Origin: Lunularia cruciata
Taxonomy: Eukaryota > Streptophyta > Marchantiopsida > Lunulariales > Lunulariaceae
Length of the DNA stretch: 64,000 nucleotides
Reading direction: 5' to 3'
Assembly (NCBI GenBank): GCA_948567375.1
Contig: OX419758.1
Location: forward strand, 51,227,473 to 51,291,472
Positions 1 to 11,935 of the stretch are shown in pieces; position 1 is the stretch's first letter; every line of letters begins with the position of its first letter. The notes under the pieces are model-generated. The model did not search any database and was not told where the DNA came from. It saw only the letters and a list, made by a program, of their open reading frames with translations. Position numbers and translations under genes: made by a program.

Positions 1-560
1 CTACAAATAGTGTGACAAAGAAGAGAGAGAATTTGGTGCTTACTTGTTTGGAATTATTATAGGCAAACTCAACAATTACAAGACATTTGTCCCAATTGGT
101 ATAGTGAACATTGACAAAGGCACAAAACATATCCTCCAAGATGCAATTTGCACATTTGGTTTTTCTACCAGTTTGAGGATGATAGGCCTTGGACAAAGCA
201 AGCTTGGTGCCGAGTAGCTAGAAGAGCACTTACCAATTTTTTTGATGAATCAAGGATCACGATCAGAGATGAGTACACGAGGCATCTCATGATGCTTGAA
301 GATATTGTCAAAGTAATTTTGGGCTAATGTTGGTGCCAAATGGATTTGCTTACTAAGCTTATCAACAAACACCACTATTGTTGTGTGATCTTGCTTTGTC
401 TTGGGCAACGATGTGATGAGATCTAAGCTCACATGTTCCCATCAAGCAGATGGGATGGGTAGTGATTGAAGGAGTCCACTCACTTTCTGGTTGTTATCCT
501 TGTTGCATTGGCAACGCTCACAAGATTGGACAAACTCTCAAATATATACCATTGTTAGTA
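1..560 (-). pseudogene. gypsy integrase remnant (B1)
   Basis: The minus strand reads a decayed integrase: a CxxC-like zinc-binding tail near 520-550, then SLDLITSLPKTKQDH and VVFVDKLSKQIHLAP near 330-430, and MPRVLISDRDP near 250-290, which correspond to the first two Asp blocks of gypsy integrases. A stop follows the second Asp block and the frame then breaks. In the family the enzyme inserts the cDNA into chromosomes. It cannot act here because of the stops and the window edge. Assignment to gypsy is firm. A chromovirus-like clade is my inference from the LPKTK-type motif. Confidence 0.75.
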
Positions 561-639
561 ATGGACAAACTATCGTTAAAAACTTGTCAATCCATTAAAT
601 GTCCATACTTCTATGGTATCCTTTGGAGTTGACCAATCA

Positions 640-1330
640 AGAATGGCCTTGATTTTCTCCTTGACCATCTTGATCCTCACTAATGAGATCTTATGACCCA
701 AGAAGAGAACTTCCTTTTGCCAAATGGTACAATTTGACTTCTTACAATAAAACTTCTATTGACGTAGTTGTCTAAGGACTTCTTGCACATGATTTGTATG
801 TTCTATATATGTCTTGCTATAGATTAAAAACATCTAAAAACATCACCACATATTATTCCAAAAGCCTATCCAACACTTGATGCATCTGATCCATGAAGAT
901 TACTATAGCATTAATGAGCTCAAAAGGTAGAACTCTCTATTCAAAATATCCATACCTTGTGCAAAAGGTAATCTTTTGCACATCCTCTCTATCAATGGAA
1001 ATCTATCAATATCCATTTTAGAGATCCAAGTTGGAGAAGTAGCATGCTCCACTCAATTGATCTAGCAAGTCATCAATTTGAAGCAATGGATATGCATTCT
1101 TCACTATTTGTTTATTCAAGCCATTGTAATCAATATAGAGCAAAGTATTCCATCCTTCTTTGAAACAAATAGTACCAATGCTCCTCAAGGAGATGTAATG
1201 TCATATTAAATCCTTCTCCAACAACTCCGTTGGTGTTATTCAAAGCTTGTCCAACCCCTTTGGTGAGAGCCAATAGATTGGTCTACTCATTGGAGTATTT
1301 CTTGGCAATAACTCAATCTTGAAAGGCATA
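640..1330 (-). pseudogene. gypsy reverse transcriptase remnant (B1)
   Basis: Minus-strand translation in broken frames gives a PxxDDLLDQL-like block near 1050-1100, FMDQMHQVLDRLL near 850-900, a degraded active-site block (VMFLDVFNLYSK, where the YxDD motif has lost its second Asp) near 800-840, and FLGHKIS near 690. The same blocks are seen in B2 on the plus strand (VKNAYPLPQIDDLLDQL, YFSKLDLCSGYW). The missing active-site Asp and several stops show it is dead. RNase H, which should follow, is not recognisable. Confidence 0.75.
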
Positions 1331-1503
1331 CCACAATCAAAGGGTAATCTCTTTGGAAGATCATTCAAAAATACATCTATAAACTCTTGAACTATTTGAT
1401 CAACCATTGCTTGATGAGACTTCTAGCCCTTGTCAAATTACCAAGCACAATCTGCCTGATCCACACCACAAAAATAAAAAAATTTCTTCCTCCAAAGCTT
1501 GCT

Positions 1504-1960
1504 CTATGGTTGCTTTACTAACAAACTTCCATTCTTAAAGGTCTTACTCAAAGGTGCTAGACAACCTAATTGGTAATTCTTACCTTGGTGTTGTACTTGA
1601 ATTTGTTGTTGGGACCAATCAAATTGAACCTTATGATGTTCAAGCCATAAGTGTAGAGGTGCCACTACAAACCTCACATACTCTAAATACCCCTTCCCAA
1701 TCTTGAATATAATAGGATGTGAGGTACAAAGTATAGAACTCTTTCTACCATCCGCCATCATCAATCTACTTCTTATTATTGGCTTGATAGGAAAACTCAA
1801 TTATTTTGCTAATTTCATGGACATGCAATTCTCTAAACTTCCAAAATCTTCCAAAATCAACCAAAATCCTACAACCACAATTACATATCATACCTTGCAA
1901 GTGAAGTAAACTTGCATAGATTGAGCCTTCAATCTCATTAGAACTAATCAAGTTTCTATA
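1504..1960 (-). pseudogene. gypsy aspartic protease region remnant (B1)
   Basis: The minus strand reads RLMMADGR, then a segment ending WLEHHKVQFDWSQQ, the typical end of a gypsy protease domain (LGxxWLxxHKVxFDW), followed by a linker LAPLSKTFKNG before the reverse transcriptase. The active-site Asp region lies near 1830-1900 and is disrupted. B2 has the same order (ILVDFG..ENCLSMQLVKEL and IILGLP.LEHHKVQFD), which confirms the assignment. Confidence 0.7.
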
Positions 1961-1969
1961 GGTGGTTCA

Positions 1970-3120
1970 AATTCTCCTACTAGGATTCTTTGTTTCCTTG
2001 CTCATCACGCTCCACAAACTTCATTTGGGCAATTTGTCAAGGTTTTCCATTCTTGAGTGGACATTTAGCAATGCAATGTCCATTTTGGTGACAATACAAG
2101 CAACCACCATCTTTTTGCAATCTTTTGTTATGTGTAGAGCAAAGTGGTCTCCATTGGATGGCATTAATCTTTGTTAGTGTCGGCTTCTCTACCCATGTGT
2201 AGTGTGTGGGTAAATTTTGTGAAGGTTGAGATCAAGACCAAGTTGTTGCAACCAAGGAATCAAAGCGCTCAGCCAACTGCATGGCTTTTTACAATTGTTT
2301 GGGCTCCCGCATGGTCATTTCCAAATTTGGCACATGACTTTACACCCTTTACAAATTGATCTAGAGCTTCACCTTCTAGTATATATGGAAGTTGAATTAT
2401 GGTGTTCTAGAATTGAGGGAGGTAGCTTCTTATAAAACAAACTCTACTTCAATTTTGCCAATCTATCTTGTGCGGCTCATGTGACATTTATAGCTTGGAA
2501 TTGTCCAAGTATTGCACTATTGAATTCTTCCTCTGTCTAGATTGGTGCAAAAATTACCATTTAGCTTGCTCTACTCAAAATTACCACCATAGTATTACCA
2601 CTCCATCCAATTGGTTTGAAACCAAGAGAATTTATCTTTGTTCATCTTGAAGATTTGTAGCTTCAAATAAATTTCACAATCAAACACAAAATTCTCCATT
2701 GTGCTTGAGAGATTCTTGCCTCCAAATACCTTGGGCTTTGGAAACTGGATTTTCTCTTTTCCTTTTTGCAATGGTGCTCTCTCTACATGTTCTTGTTATT
2801 GATGGTCTTGTTCTTCCAAAAATTTAATTAGATGCTCAATTTGTTACTACATAACAATGATAACTTTGGTCATTGCCACCATAATTAATACTCTATCAAA
2901 CTTCCTACAATTATCTAAGTTAACACATAGATGCAACATGTCCACCATTCTCCATAAGTTACAATTGGAAGTACCAAGGATTCATCTTACAAAAAAATTA
3001 AGCCCAAAGTGTGAGAAGATGAACTTAATCAAATGATGTTTGGGTAGTGGATGGACATAAAAATTCCAATGGTTTGGCAAAAATTGATTTGGTGGTCTAT
3101 AAATCTCATCCATTGCATTT
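1970..3120 (-). pseudogene. gypsy gag remnant with zinc knuckle (B1)
   Basis: At 2061-2102 the minus strand reads CLYCHQNGHCIAKC, a CX2CX4HX4C zinc knuckle of a gag nucleocapsid domain. Upstream sequence matches the decayed gag of B2 by eye (for example the segment on long-element start near 2960-3120 against 37500-37620). Many stops and shifts are present. Gag would form the virus-like particle and package RNA. Confidence 0.7.
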
Positions 3121-3122
3121 TT

Positions 3123-3135
3123 GCTCTTATACCAA
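3123..3135 (-). other. primer-binding site (initiator tRNA-Met type), B1
   Basis: The minus strand reads TTGGTATAAGAGC directly after the LTR end TTTTACA. It is a one-base variant of TGGTATCAGAGC, complementary to the 3' end of plant initiator tRNA-Met, the usual primer for plant LTR elements. Confidence 0.8.
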
Positions 3136-3573
3136 TGTAAAAGATTGGGGAGAGAAAGAGAATGGAAAATCAAAGTGAAAGATCACATTGGGACTCTTGA
3201 ATGAGAGAAACTCTAAATGCCTAGCATGAGCTTGGGCTTTGGTATTCATTGGGAATATACAAGGCTCTTGAGAAGCTTCTTAAGAAGCTTCTTGAAAGCC
3301 ACCTTCTTAGAGTGTAAGCCAAGCTAACCGGGAAGCTTCTTGAGAAGCTTCCTTCTAGAAGCCACATACTTGGTATGAAAACTAAGCTAGTTGGGAAGCT
3401 TCCCAAGAAACTTCCACCTAGAAGTCACCACTTGGCATGCACAGTACCCAATACTTGGAAGGTACCAAGTAGCTTCTAGATGCTTTTAGAATATCATAAA
3501 ATTCTTGGCTAATTTGGCCTATTTACTACTTTACTTTGTCAAGTAACTCATATGTAAACTCCATATTGTTATA
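3136..3573 (-). repeat. LTR of gypsy B1 (438 bp)
   Basis: In sense orientation the LTR ends TTTTACA just before the primer site. It begins near TATAACAATATGGAG, aligned with the TGTAATAATATGGAG start of B2. It shares with B2 the block AGGCCAAATTAGCC, the AAGCTTCT-rich repeats and the ending. It is about 100 bp longer than B2 because it has an extra repeat unit. The TATA position seen in B2 is mutated here. No target duplication can be tested since the other end is outside the window. Confidence 0.8.
3272..3414 (-). promoter_or_regulatory. heat-shock element cluster in LTR B1
   Basis: The segment holds several GAA/TTC units in alternating orientation with exact 2-bp spacing, the binding pattern of plant heat-shock factors. 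Visible: GAAgcTTCttGAA at 3284-3296 (perfect three-unit), GAAgcTTC at 3272-3279, 3332-3339, 3344-3351 and 3395-3402, TTCtaGAA at 3353-3360 and GAAacTTC at 3407-3414. Function is inferred from pattern only. Confidence 0.6.
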
Positions 3574-4464
3574 AGAACCACACTCACAAGTGAGTAATGA
3601 AGATGTAGATGGGACCAAAATTAGATAGAACCTCATTGCTATAGAGAAAATAACGGGTGCAAGTTGGAATGTGCTTATGCAAAATGAAGCTAGGATCCAA
3701 GACCTTGCACCCTTGCTAGAGCAAGAGCAAAGACATGCTCTGATAACACAATGAATGAATGAGTCAACTAAGAAATAATGTAATGTATGTTGAGTTGTCA
3801 CTCCATCAAGGAAGATTGCAAACCTTTAGTCCAATTTGACAGTAGGAAAGCAAAGGATGGAAGGTCATCCCTTGCTTATGGAGATATACCATCTCTTGTA
3901 TACCGCAATAATACTTGAGAAAAAAAATCCCTCCTTTACCTTGGTAACATATGTCTCCAAGACTAGCCTATCAATAACCACAAAACAAGAGGAAAATAGA
4001 GGTTTTAATAAGACACAACTACCCAAAAATGCTGTAAGTATCATCTCCTCTATAGATAATTGGCATACCCCTCCGCATCAGATCAGTAGAGATGTTTGTC
4101 TACGTGCCAAATCCCCTATCACACACTCAAATGTTCTTGGTCTAATGATATCACCAAAAACACCTATAATCCTCCTATCAAACACTCTCAAACTTGATAA
4201 GAAGTCATAGAAGAGAGAACCATGCAAAGAAAGTAGATTGGTCTATGGACAATACTAGAGGAGAGTATACCAAATGCCACCTCCTTCCTTATTACTTGTT
4301 ACCAAGTGCTTTTGTATTGCTAGTCCTTTTGGTTAGGTGGGCGCCCTTTGACATCCTATGGCATCCTAGGCACTATACATATCTCCTAATAGAGTGAGGT
4401 CATCTACATCACAAATATCTTCTACAAGTGCTATATCTAAGAAACATGTGACAAAATCCTTGAA

Positions 4465-5035
4465 CCCAATTAACACTCTATAATACCATTAGCTAGAAAA
4501 TTTAGCTACAAGTGAAAATTGGCTTGGTAATATCTTTAGAGATGTTATACATGACGATCTAAGTAGATTAGATAGAGAAGTCACCAAAATAGTACTTCCA
4601 CTAATAGAGTAGAGATTGAAAATATATTGAAAAATTCAAAGCTAATTTTAGAGGCCTAAAAAAAGAATTAGGCCTCAAAAAATAAAATTTTATCCCCATT
4701 AGAACAAAAGGTGTTGCCTTCTCTTCCTTTCATTTTTCTCATTGAGATCTTTCCAATAGTACCTCTTCCATGTTATTTTGAGCTTCTTATTGAAAGATTC
4801 CCCAAAGATTTCTTTTGGTCAAACTTGTTTGACCAACCAAATAGAACAACGGTTGATATATCACCAATCCATGTATCTAATCTAAGGGTGTAGCTATGTC
4901 GGAGAGGATCTTTGCTTCATAATAAAGTTAGAGTGATCCTTTGAGGCATCGGAGTTTTTAGGAGTTCCAATCTTGAGTGTTTCTATCTTTTGGTTGTAAC
5001 ACACTCCAACAAAAATATAAGCCATATGTAGATAC
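4465..5035. other. foreign insertion in ZF-RT copy 1
   Basis: Copy 2 reads without a gap across the corresponding point (about 30900-30935), while copy 1 has about 570 extra bases here. The segment is AT-rich, with GGCCTA-type repeats near 4650-4675. No reading frame or clear terminal repeat is visible. It could be a small non-autonomous transposon. Edges are approximate. Confidence 0.4.
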
Positions 5036-5879
5036 TATACATCTCTCTCAAAGCTAGAGGTAAGGATGAGTCCTAAAAGGGACCATGCTCTACACTTTGA
5101 CACCTTGACTCTCAAGCCTACAAGATGAAGCTTGGTGGTCAAGTGGTCAAAGACCTACCTAATTTGATCGGGCCCAAAAATATGTGTATCATTTTCCAAA
5201 GAGGGAAAAAGACACAACCTGGCATGGCCAAAGTAGTAGATAAGAGGGCTCTAAAGTGAGCCATGGCAAATAAAGGTCTCCCTAAAGGATCTCCCTATTG
5301 TGTACCAACTATCAAAACCAATATAGTAACTCCCTCTTGTGAGAAGCCATGCTAGTAATGAAAGGAAGAAGGAGGTTGCAAAAAGACCAAACAAAAGGAA
5401 TAATACTTGCCAAGGATACACTAGCCTTCCTAAGCTCTCTAAAGATGGATGCATGTGAGATGTTAAAAATGTTCTCAACATCCACATATAGAACAACCCA
5501 CTATGGGTGGATAACTAGGAGTGCTCTAATGCCTATAGATATAGCCTAACCTTTGAGTGTAGCAACTCCAAATAGTTGTGGATTGAGGTGCTATCATAAG
5601 TGAGAACAATGTTGAAAGACAATGGCACAACTAATAAGGCACAAAAAAACCTCCCCATTAGCCATTGGTCTAATGCCTCCCATGACTTTCTCCATCATGA
5701 GAAGTAGACTAGCACCTAACACTTGACTAATTAATGGAGGAATTTCTCCCCTCACTATTGCTACAACCACCTAAAAGAACTTGCTAAAACTACTAGAGAG
5801 ATCATTTGACTGGAAATAATCTCTAAGCTGCTCATATACCATCCTTCATAGACCTCTTGAGGAGAAGCATAGGCCCATA

Positions 5880-6660
5880 TACTTGTGCAAAAAGTCATCT
5901 ACCAAGACATAAAAGTTACTTTGGCTTACAGTCTAAGACCTCTAGTGGCACTCTCTCTCCTACAACAAGGTGTAATAAGCTTAAGGAAGAGATTGTCTCA
6001 TCAATGGGACTAGCCATAGGCAAAGGGCATAGAGCTTGCACTGCTCTACTATACTCTCTTGCTTGACACAACATCCTACATTGTCGTAATAGAGTCAAAT
6101 ATGTAGTATCATGTGGTTGAACTTGTCTCATATGATGTGTAGCTCGTATAGACTCATCCAATAGGATACCCCAATCTCCTGCTTGACATATGCAAAATCT
6201 AGCAACCACCTCTCTTTGCCATGCATGCACTCCTCTGCTATAGCAAAGACACCATTGTGGGAGTAAAAGGAATAAGAACCATGTTAACTCATCTATGGGA
6301 TCACGAGCCCATAGATGAATCACGATCAATCAAGTGGTAAGCAAAAGGTATGTTTAGCCTCATCATGGAGTGTATGCAGAAACTTATTGAATAGGCGTGG
6401 ACAAGGAAAACTAGTCTCAAATAATACTAACCCATATGAGATACTAGTCACTCCCACGACTCAACCGGTATCCTTAGGGCGGTTCAAGAGATAGACAAAG
6501 CATGTGTAATCCCGAGTGTCAACGATTTTGATGTGATCGCTCATCTTGCATGAGTATTCCAAGGAATACGATCATAGTCCTTGTGCATCTTTTTCACATA
6601 AACTTTTACCCCTTGCAAGGTAAACAATTGATGACATAGTGGACATGGTATATCTCGAGC
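5880..6660 (-). pseudogene. ZF-RT protein N-terminal part, remnant (copy 1)
   Basis: Minus-strand reading begins with CPLCHQLFTLQGVKVY..., a C2H2 zinc finger with the first His changed to Tyr (copies 2 and 3 keep His there), then KKMHKDYD. A separate open frame of 137 codons, 5916-6329, contains ARDPIDELTW, LRQCRMLCQAREYSRAVQAL and PLPMASPIDETISS. Copy 2 has the same blocks, so these are remnants of one protein. The role of the zinc finger is unknown; in retroelements such fingers usually bind nucleic acid. Confidence 0.6.
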
Positions 6661-6690
6661 TACTCTAGAAAGTTTCACATGGGAAACAAA

Positions 6691-9600
6691 ATTATAACTA
6701 ACATAAAAAATAATGATAATAACATATATTTTTGCTCTCCATGATTCCTTCTACTTACAAAAATCACAAACATTCACATCCAATTTCACATGAGAATATG
6801 CTATGAGTTTTTTTAAATACTAAAAACTTATTGTTTATTGATTTTACATTTGAATTTAATTAATAAATAAAATTTTATAATTCACAATTCATTACAGTAC
6901 TCTCATCATTTGATCATCATTAATCATCATTGTAACAAAAATTATTTAATATTTAAAAAATTATAATAATTTTCTTTAAAATATAATTTAGATACTAATG
7001 AGATTCAAAATTAAAAATAGTAACTTTTCAAGTAATGTCCACTTAAAAATCCAAATTTTAATGAGATTTTCTTATCAATTGTCTCCTCGTTTCAGTACTT
7101 GGAAGTACCGTATAACATTCAACATGATTGAGTTAATAATAAACCTTAGTCATCAGTTAAAAATCATCAATTGTTGACCGAAATAGATAAGACGACAGCA
7201 GATACATCGGGCGACGTGACCTTCGCCCGTGCAATGCCTCGGCCGAGGGGAGCGATGGGTGATGATGATGAACGATGAGCGATGAGTGATGAGCGATGAA
7301 GATTTTCATCGCTTACGAATGACACTAAATTCCAGGGGCCGAGAACTGTGGTTGAGTGAGAATCTTTTCAGTACACGAAGTTATGTTGAAGTTCTTCATC
7401 GTTCGCTGGCGATTGACTCCTAACTCCAAACACCACTTATATCAGGATGTTCCATTCTTCTGCACGCGACAGACTTTAGTTTTCATGCGTTTAACGGTCA
7501 TTCAGAACTTCTTATACAATAAGCTTGGATGTAGTTCGATCGAAGTTACGCAAGGAGATGAGGAATGGACTGACTGAAGATATATTTGGTAGAACGCTTT
7601 GTTTTTCTATTGGGTTTTGTGTATGTAGGTCTTTGCAACTGACATCACCTTAGCCTCTCATGCTAATCATTGCGTTAATTCAATATTTTTTTATATTTTT
7701 TCGTTGCCTCTTGATATGAATGTCGTGCACACTACGATGGATTGTTTTTTTTATTTTTTTTATCAAGATTCATCCCTCTCTTTCAAAAAATATTGGCTTA
7801 GAAGAGCATCAATTCAAGCAAACGAAAATACACACAACGTGTAAAGAGATTCATATCGGTTCTTTTACAATTTATCCTATTTGAGGAATCTTTAGTAGCT
7901 ATATTTTACTTAAATATAGCTAGAAACCACCCATTTCAGTATATTTTATATACAAATCTGGAGGGAGTAGATACGACAATAGACAGATCATTTGTCATAT
8001 TTTACGGCCGAACAGTGTTGAAAAGAATTAGTGCAAAACTTGCGGTGTTAACCACATCGCCAGCCACATGAATGCCGTATTAACTCATGAGAGAAGTAAC
8101 CCACTAAAAGTTACAGCCGTTGAAGAGTTCGGGCAACAAAGGTCTCTTTCTTTATAGTCACGAGGTAATCTTAGTGGGTTACTTCACTCATTAGTTAATG
8201 AATGTTTTCCTAGCTCCCGAGTATGGTAACCACTAAAAGGCACCTGCTACCTAAGGAATTAGTTCAAAATCTTTTATAATCACAAGGTACTTGATCTCTT
8301 GTTATCAATTTGTTTCTCATGCTTCTTCACTGTAGGGAGGTAGTATATTTATCGGATATGTGGGGTAATTTTATTTTGTTTCTTTATACATGCAGTTTTA
8401 AGAGCTGTTTTTGACATTGAAACGTGTTTCTAACTTTCTTGATTATTTTAATCAAGATCGCATTTCCCATATCCATATAAATAAACTAAGGTGTACAATT
8501 GTTTCCAAAGGATGATGAAAAGGAATAGTGGCCGAAGGTAGGCCCGGGCTTAACTGCTTGCAAAATCTCCTGAATACTCTATTCCAGTTGGAGATAAGAA
8601 AACCATGCGTGTGGTTTAGAGCTAACTTTGTTGGTCTTCCCGCAGTCCCTGGCTGAAAGGACGATTGGTGCTTACTTTATAATGTATTACCCTATCCTAT
8701 TCTTAAAATTATTTTAAATTACTTAGAAAATATTCTTTTCAATGGTGTTGTTAGTCAATATTAAACATAATAGTAATGGATTTTGATTTATTTTTTTATA
8801 ATGCACTCTTATAGCTTTCTACTTGAAAGTCTATTTTACATTTTTGTTTGGTGACGATAATGAGAGAAAGGAGAGACTATACTTCTGAAAAAATATCCTT
8901 GAATTTTTTTTTTCTCAATATGTGTCTAAATTTTGTATGTATTTACTGATACATTAATGGTAGGTTCTTGAAGTGTATATTCATTTTTATATATTTGAAT
9001 AAAATTATGTTAATATCACTTTCACATTTTTGTAATGATATGTAAATATATATGGATAACTCATTATAAGCTACTGTTGATTATTGATTATAAGCTACTA
9101 TAAGATTAATTGAAGGGCTTATAGAGAAAATATTTACAATTAGATGTTTCAGAATGATAAGAAATTTTTTACTTCTCCTGAGATAAATTTACTATTGAGG
9201 ATTACATGGACGCAATGTACAAGAGTTCAACCTATTGCTCAAAATTGATACAACCTATTACTCAAAATTAGTTTGTATTTTATAATATTTAAATATTAGT
9301 AAGTAATTGTGAACTTTGAGAAATACTTTGAGAGATTCTAGTGTAACTAGGGCTTCTACATGATGAATGTAATGCTTAATAATCCATATTTTGAAATCAG
9401 ATAAATTAATGTATATGTATAGTTATTTTCATAAATTAATACGTTATATTTTACCTTTGTTATAGTCTGAGGGGAAAATGAAAAACATGGATTTGATTCA
9501 TTTATGGGGTATAACTTAATTTCTTTTGAAAGAGTATATGATATACTATTTAGTTAGAACTATTTCTATAGAGAAATACTGTAGATTTTTTGATGAATAA

Positions 9601-9990
9601 AATATCCTTGAATAGCTGCTAATCATAAATTTGACATATATGACTTTTAAATTTTAAATGAACCAGCTGATATTAACTCAAAGGAAATTCGAGGACACTT
9701 CTGGAGAGTACATGCTGAGTACATCCAAAGTATTGCAGTGAAAAGCACTTAGTTGCTCCCACGATGAACAAAAAATTCTAAATCCAGAAGTTGTTCTCAT
9801 TGTATTCTTAGAATCTAGATCTTTCTACCTAACCAATGATCAACATTCAAGATCTCTAATTGTAGATCGTAGTGAGTCATGAACCTCAAGCTTGATAGGA
9901 TACTTGTTTTCTTTGCAAGCATCTTAAATAGCTTTTATGAACAGTTAGTTATCTATCAGAATCAAGATCTCAATAATATGCTAGAAAGTT
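6691..9990. other. AT-rich low-copy DNA, no gene recognised
   Basis: No retroelement motif and no convincing long reading frame is seen. Two short open stretches look slightly protein-like: about 8560-8660 (reads RKPCVWFRANFVGLPAVPG) and about 9660-9755 (reads ADINSKEIRGHFWRVHAEY after a possible acceptor CAG). I recognise neither. Confidence 0.4.
7251..7312. repeat. GATGA short tandem repeat with terminal hairpin
   Basis: A run of imperfect 6-7 base units (GATGAT, GATGAGC, GATGAGT) ends in an 8-bp perfect inverted repeat, GCGATGAA at 7293-7300 and TTCATCGC at 7305-7312, with a 4-base loop. It sits in a locally GC-richer patch (7195-7330). Confidence 0.6.
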
Positions 9991-11559
9991 TAGGACAGTT
10001 ACAATTATTACTATAGTGATAAGGAGAGAGCTTTGAGGGATACTCCTCATAAGGCAAGTCTGATACAAATTCACCTAGTGAAACCAAACCAAGTAATATG
10101 CCCAAAAGGAAAAGAAGAAGGAATAAAGACACCAAGAAGCGTAACGAGAGAGTGGGCAAAAGGGTTAAAACCTTAAATATAATTATAATATAATTGAAAA
10201 CTATAGCACTATAGCAAAACAAAGGAGAAAGAAATAAAGGAATTCAATGTTGAATGGTGTGATATAGATGCACCAATGGTACTTAGGTAGGTGGGAAAGG
10301 AGTGCACTAGATATGATGGAAGTACTTATTGCCACTCTGATCTATGAAGTTCAATTGCTTGAGAGCACTATAAAGTGATTGAGATTCGTCTAAAATATGA
10401 GATGAGCATGGCTAAAGAGACAGCTCTAGCTACTCTCCTTTGTATGGACCTTGCGTTGCTTCTTAAAAGAGACCATAAAAAAATTGATAAAGATGTCTAA
10501 TATATGTGGTGCATAATGATACTCCATCCACTAGATGACGATGATCATTGTTACTCCCATCTGAATGCTTGCTTGTGTCAATGAATCTACTTGTACGGGG
10601 TTTGCAACTAACACATTAAACTTAGTTCATTTCTTGTCCATGAATGAGACCTGTTTGCTCTCACACATCAAAGAGATTGTCTAGATAGATCTAATTATTG
10701 CTCAATTTGCACATGGATCATGAGATCATCAGATGTATGCCATTGTATCTCAAATGGCCTCATAAACTCTAGTGTGCTCTCTATCTAGTGCACATTGTAA
10801 AATATATATACCATGTGTATTATATAGAGATAAAAAATGCACTAGTATGGTATCTTAGAAGTGTTGGATGTGGTAAACCAAAATAAAGATGGGTTACTAT
10901 AGTAACTCCTCAATATGAAGCAAAAGTCTTGAATCAAAGGGGAGGTATGGAGGCAAGCTCCAAATCCTTTCCTTTCATAACAAAGAATCCTATCTTTATA
11001 AAGGAAGACACATTAGTGAAGATGTTTGTAAGGACATGAAAGTGCATATGCTTACTAAGATCCACTTGAATCTTCCTAGTCCAGTGATAAGAAGTCAATA
11101 AAAGTAGGTAATGTTATATATGTAGGGCTTGATAATAGCTCATGAGCCAAACAAAGATATGATTAGAAATAAAAGTGATTAATACACTATCTTAATAGAT
11201 ACAAAAAGAAAGGAGGAAGCATGATGTATGAACCTATCTACTAGTAGAGGAGGCACTAGAGCACATGATCCTAAAATAACTATTTTTGCAATAGCCTCTT
11301 GCAATATGAGACTACATTCCATAGTTATGGATCAAGCTTTCTCTAACCTACACCACTCATATGATAATTGTAAATATAGATGATAATATAATGTAGAGAG
11401 AGTTTGGCATATGGCATTATCCAATGTATATAGATGAGATAAGAATACATATATGGGTAGGTAAGTACATATGCTAGATATGAGGCTCTAGAGACATATC
11501 ATCTCAACAAAATGGAATTGGTCACTTGTGTGTTCCCAACCATGAGTATGGGCGATGCT
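9991..11559. other. AT-rich, no recognised gene
   Basis: Broken frames only. It lies next to the ZF-RT fragment at 11560-11935 and could be a very old part of it, but I could not match it to copies 1-3. Confidence 0.35.
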
Positions 11560-11935
11560 TAGACCAATGTGTCTAAGATAAATGAGCCACAATCATCTTC
11601 TCTTAGAGGAGAGATCAAAAATTTCAAACCTCCTAATAAAATTCATAGTAGGAAGTCTAAGGAAATAAGGATTGTTTGTGATCTAGAATTTTTCTAGAAT
11701 TGTAAACCAAAGGTCTCTATGAAAGTTGTGCAAGCAAAAAAGGCTTTAAGTACATCCTCTAAAGGGTCCAAAAATTGGTATTATCTGAAAAATAGGGGAA
11801 AGAGATATGATGGAAAATTGACTACAATATCTCTCTAGGTTATGAAGTGAGCTATGGCAAATAAATACCCATAAAAGGATCTCTTTTACATGTGCCCTTG
11901 TGTGGTACACACATTTTTTGGTTTTATTGTATTTT
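11560..11935 (-). mobile_element. ZF-RT element fragment (copy 4)
   Basis: The minus strand around 11770-11905 matches the reverse transcriptase GDP block of copy 2 (30610-30750): ...ACATGTAAAAGAGATCC then TTATTTGCCAT and, 100 bases on, CAGATAATACCAATTTTTGG, matching the ADNTHIVGP block. The fragment is short and much more diverged than copies 1-3. The left edge is uncertain. Confidence 0.55.

Larger units (their letters stand above)
1..3573 (-). mobile_element. Ty3/gypsy retrotransposon B1, decayed, 5' part with LTR
   Basis: Read on the minus strand this is LTR, initiator-Met primer site, gag with zinc knuckle, protease, reverse transcriptase and integrase, the order of a Ty3/gypsy element. 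The rest of the element, with the 3' LTR, lies left of the window. The frame is broken by many stops and shifts. Between the reverse transcriptase and the integrase zinc-binding region I find no RNase H, so an internal deletion is likely. The element entered ZF-RT copy 1: sequence right of 3573 resumes the ZF-RT 3' region. A relative (B2) lies at 37148-39808 on the plus strand. Confidence 0.85.
3574..6690 (-). mobile_element. ZF-RT element copy 1 (non-LTR-like, zinc finger + reverse transcriptase)
   Basis: Reverse-strand sequence matches copy 2 (28780-31765) by eye along its length: the zinc-finger end near 6560-6690, a well kept block at 5880-6330 with PLPMASPIDETISSLSLLHL (copy 2: PLPMASPTDETISS), the reverse transcriptase GDP block near 5270, and the 3' region near 3574-3800. 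A roughly 570-bp foreign segment splits it (4465-5035). The reading frame is broken throughout. The 3' end is cut by gypsy B1. Confidence 0.75.

Noticed and set aside
5251-5496. Hydrophobic minus-strand frame resembling a membrane protein
   Set aside because: It lies within the ZF-RT reverse transcriptase region; only a decayed remnant of it.
7251-7312. CRISPR-like array
   Set aside because: Units are 6-7 bases without spacers; ordinary short tandem repeat in a plant genome.
9962-10222. Leu-rich minus-strand 86-codon frame (membrane-like)
   Set aside because: Arises from GA-rich sequence on the other strand; no supporting feature.
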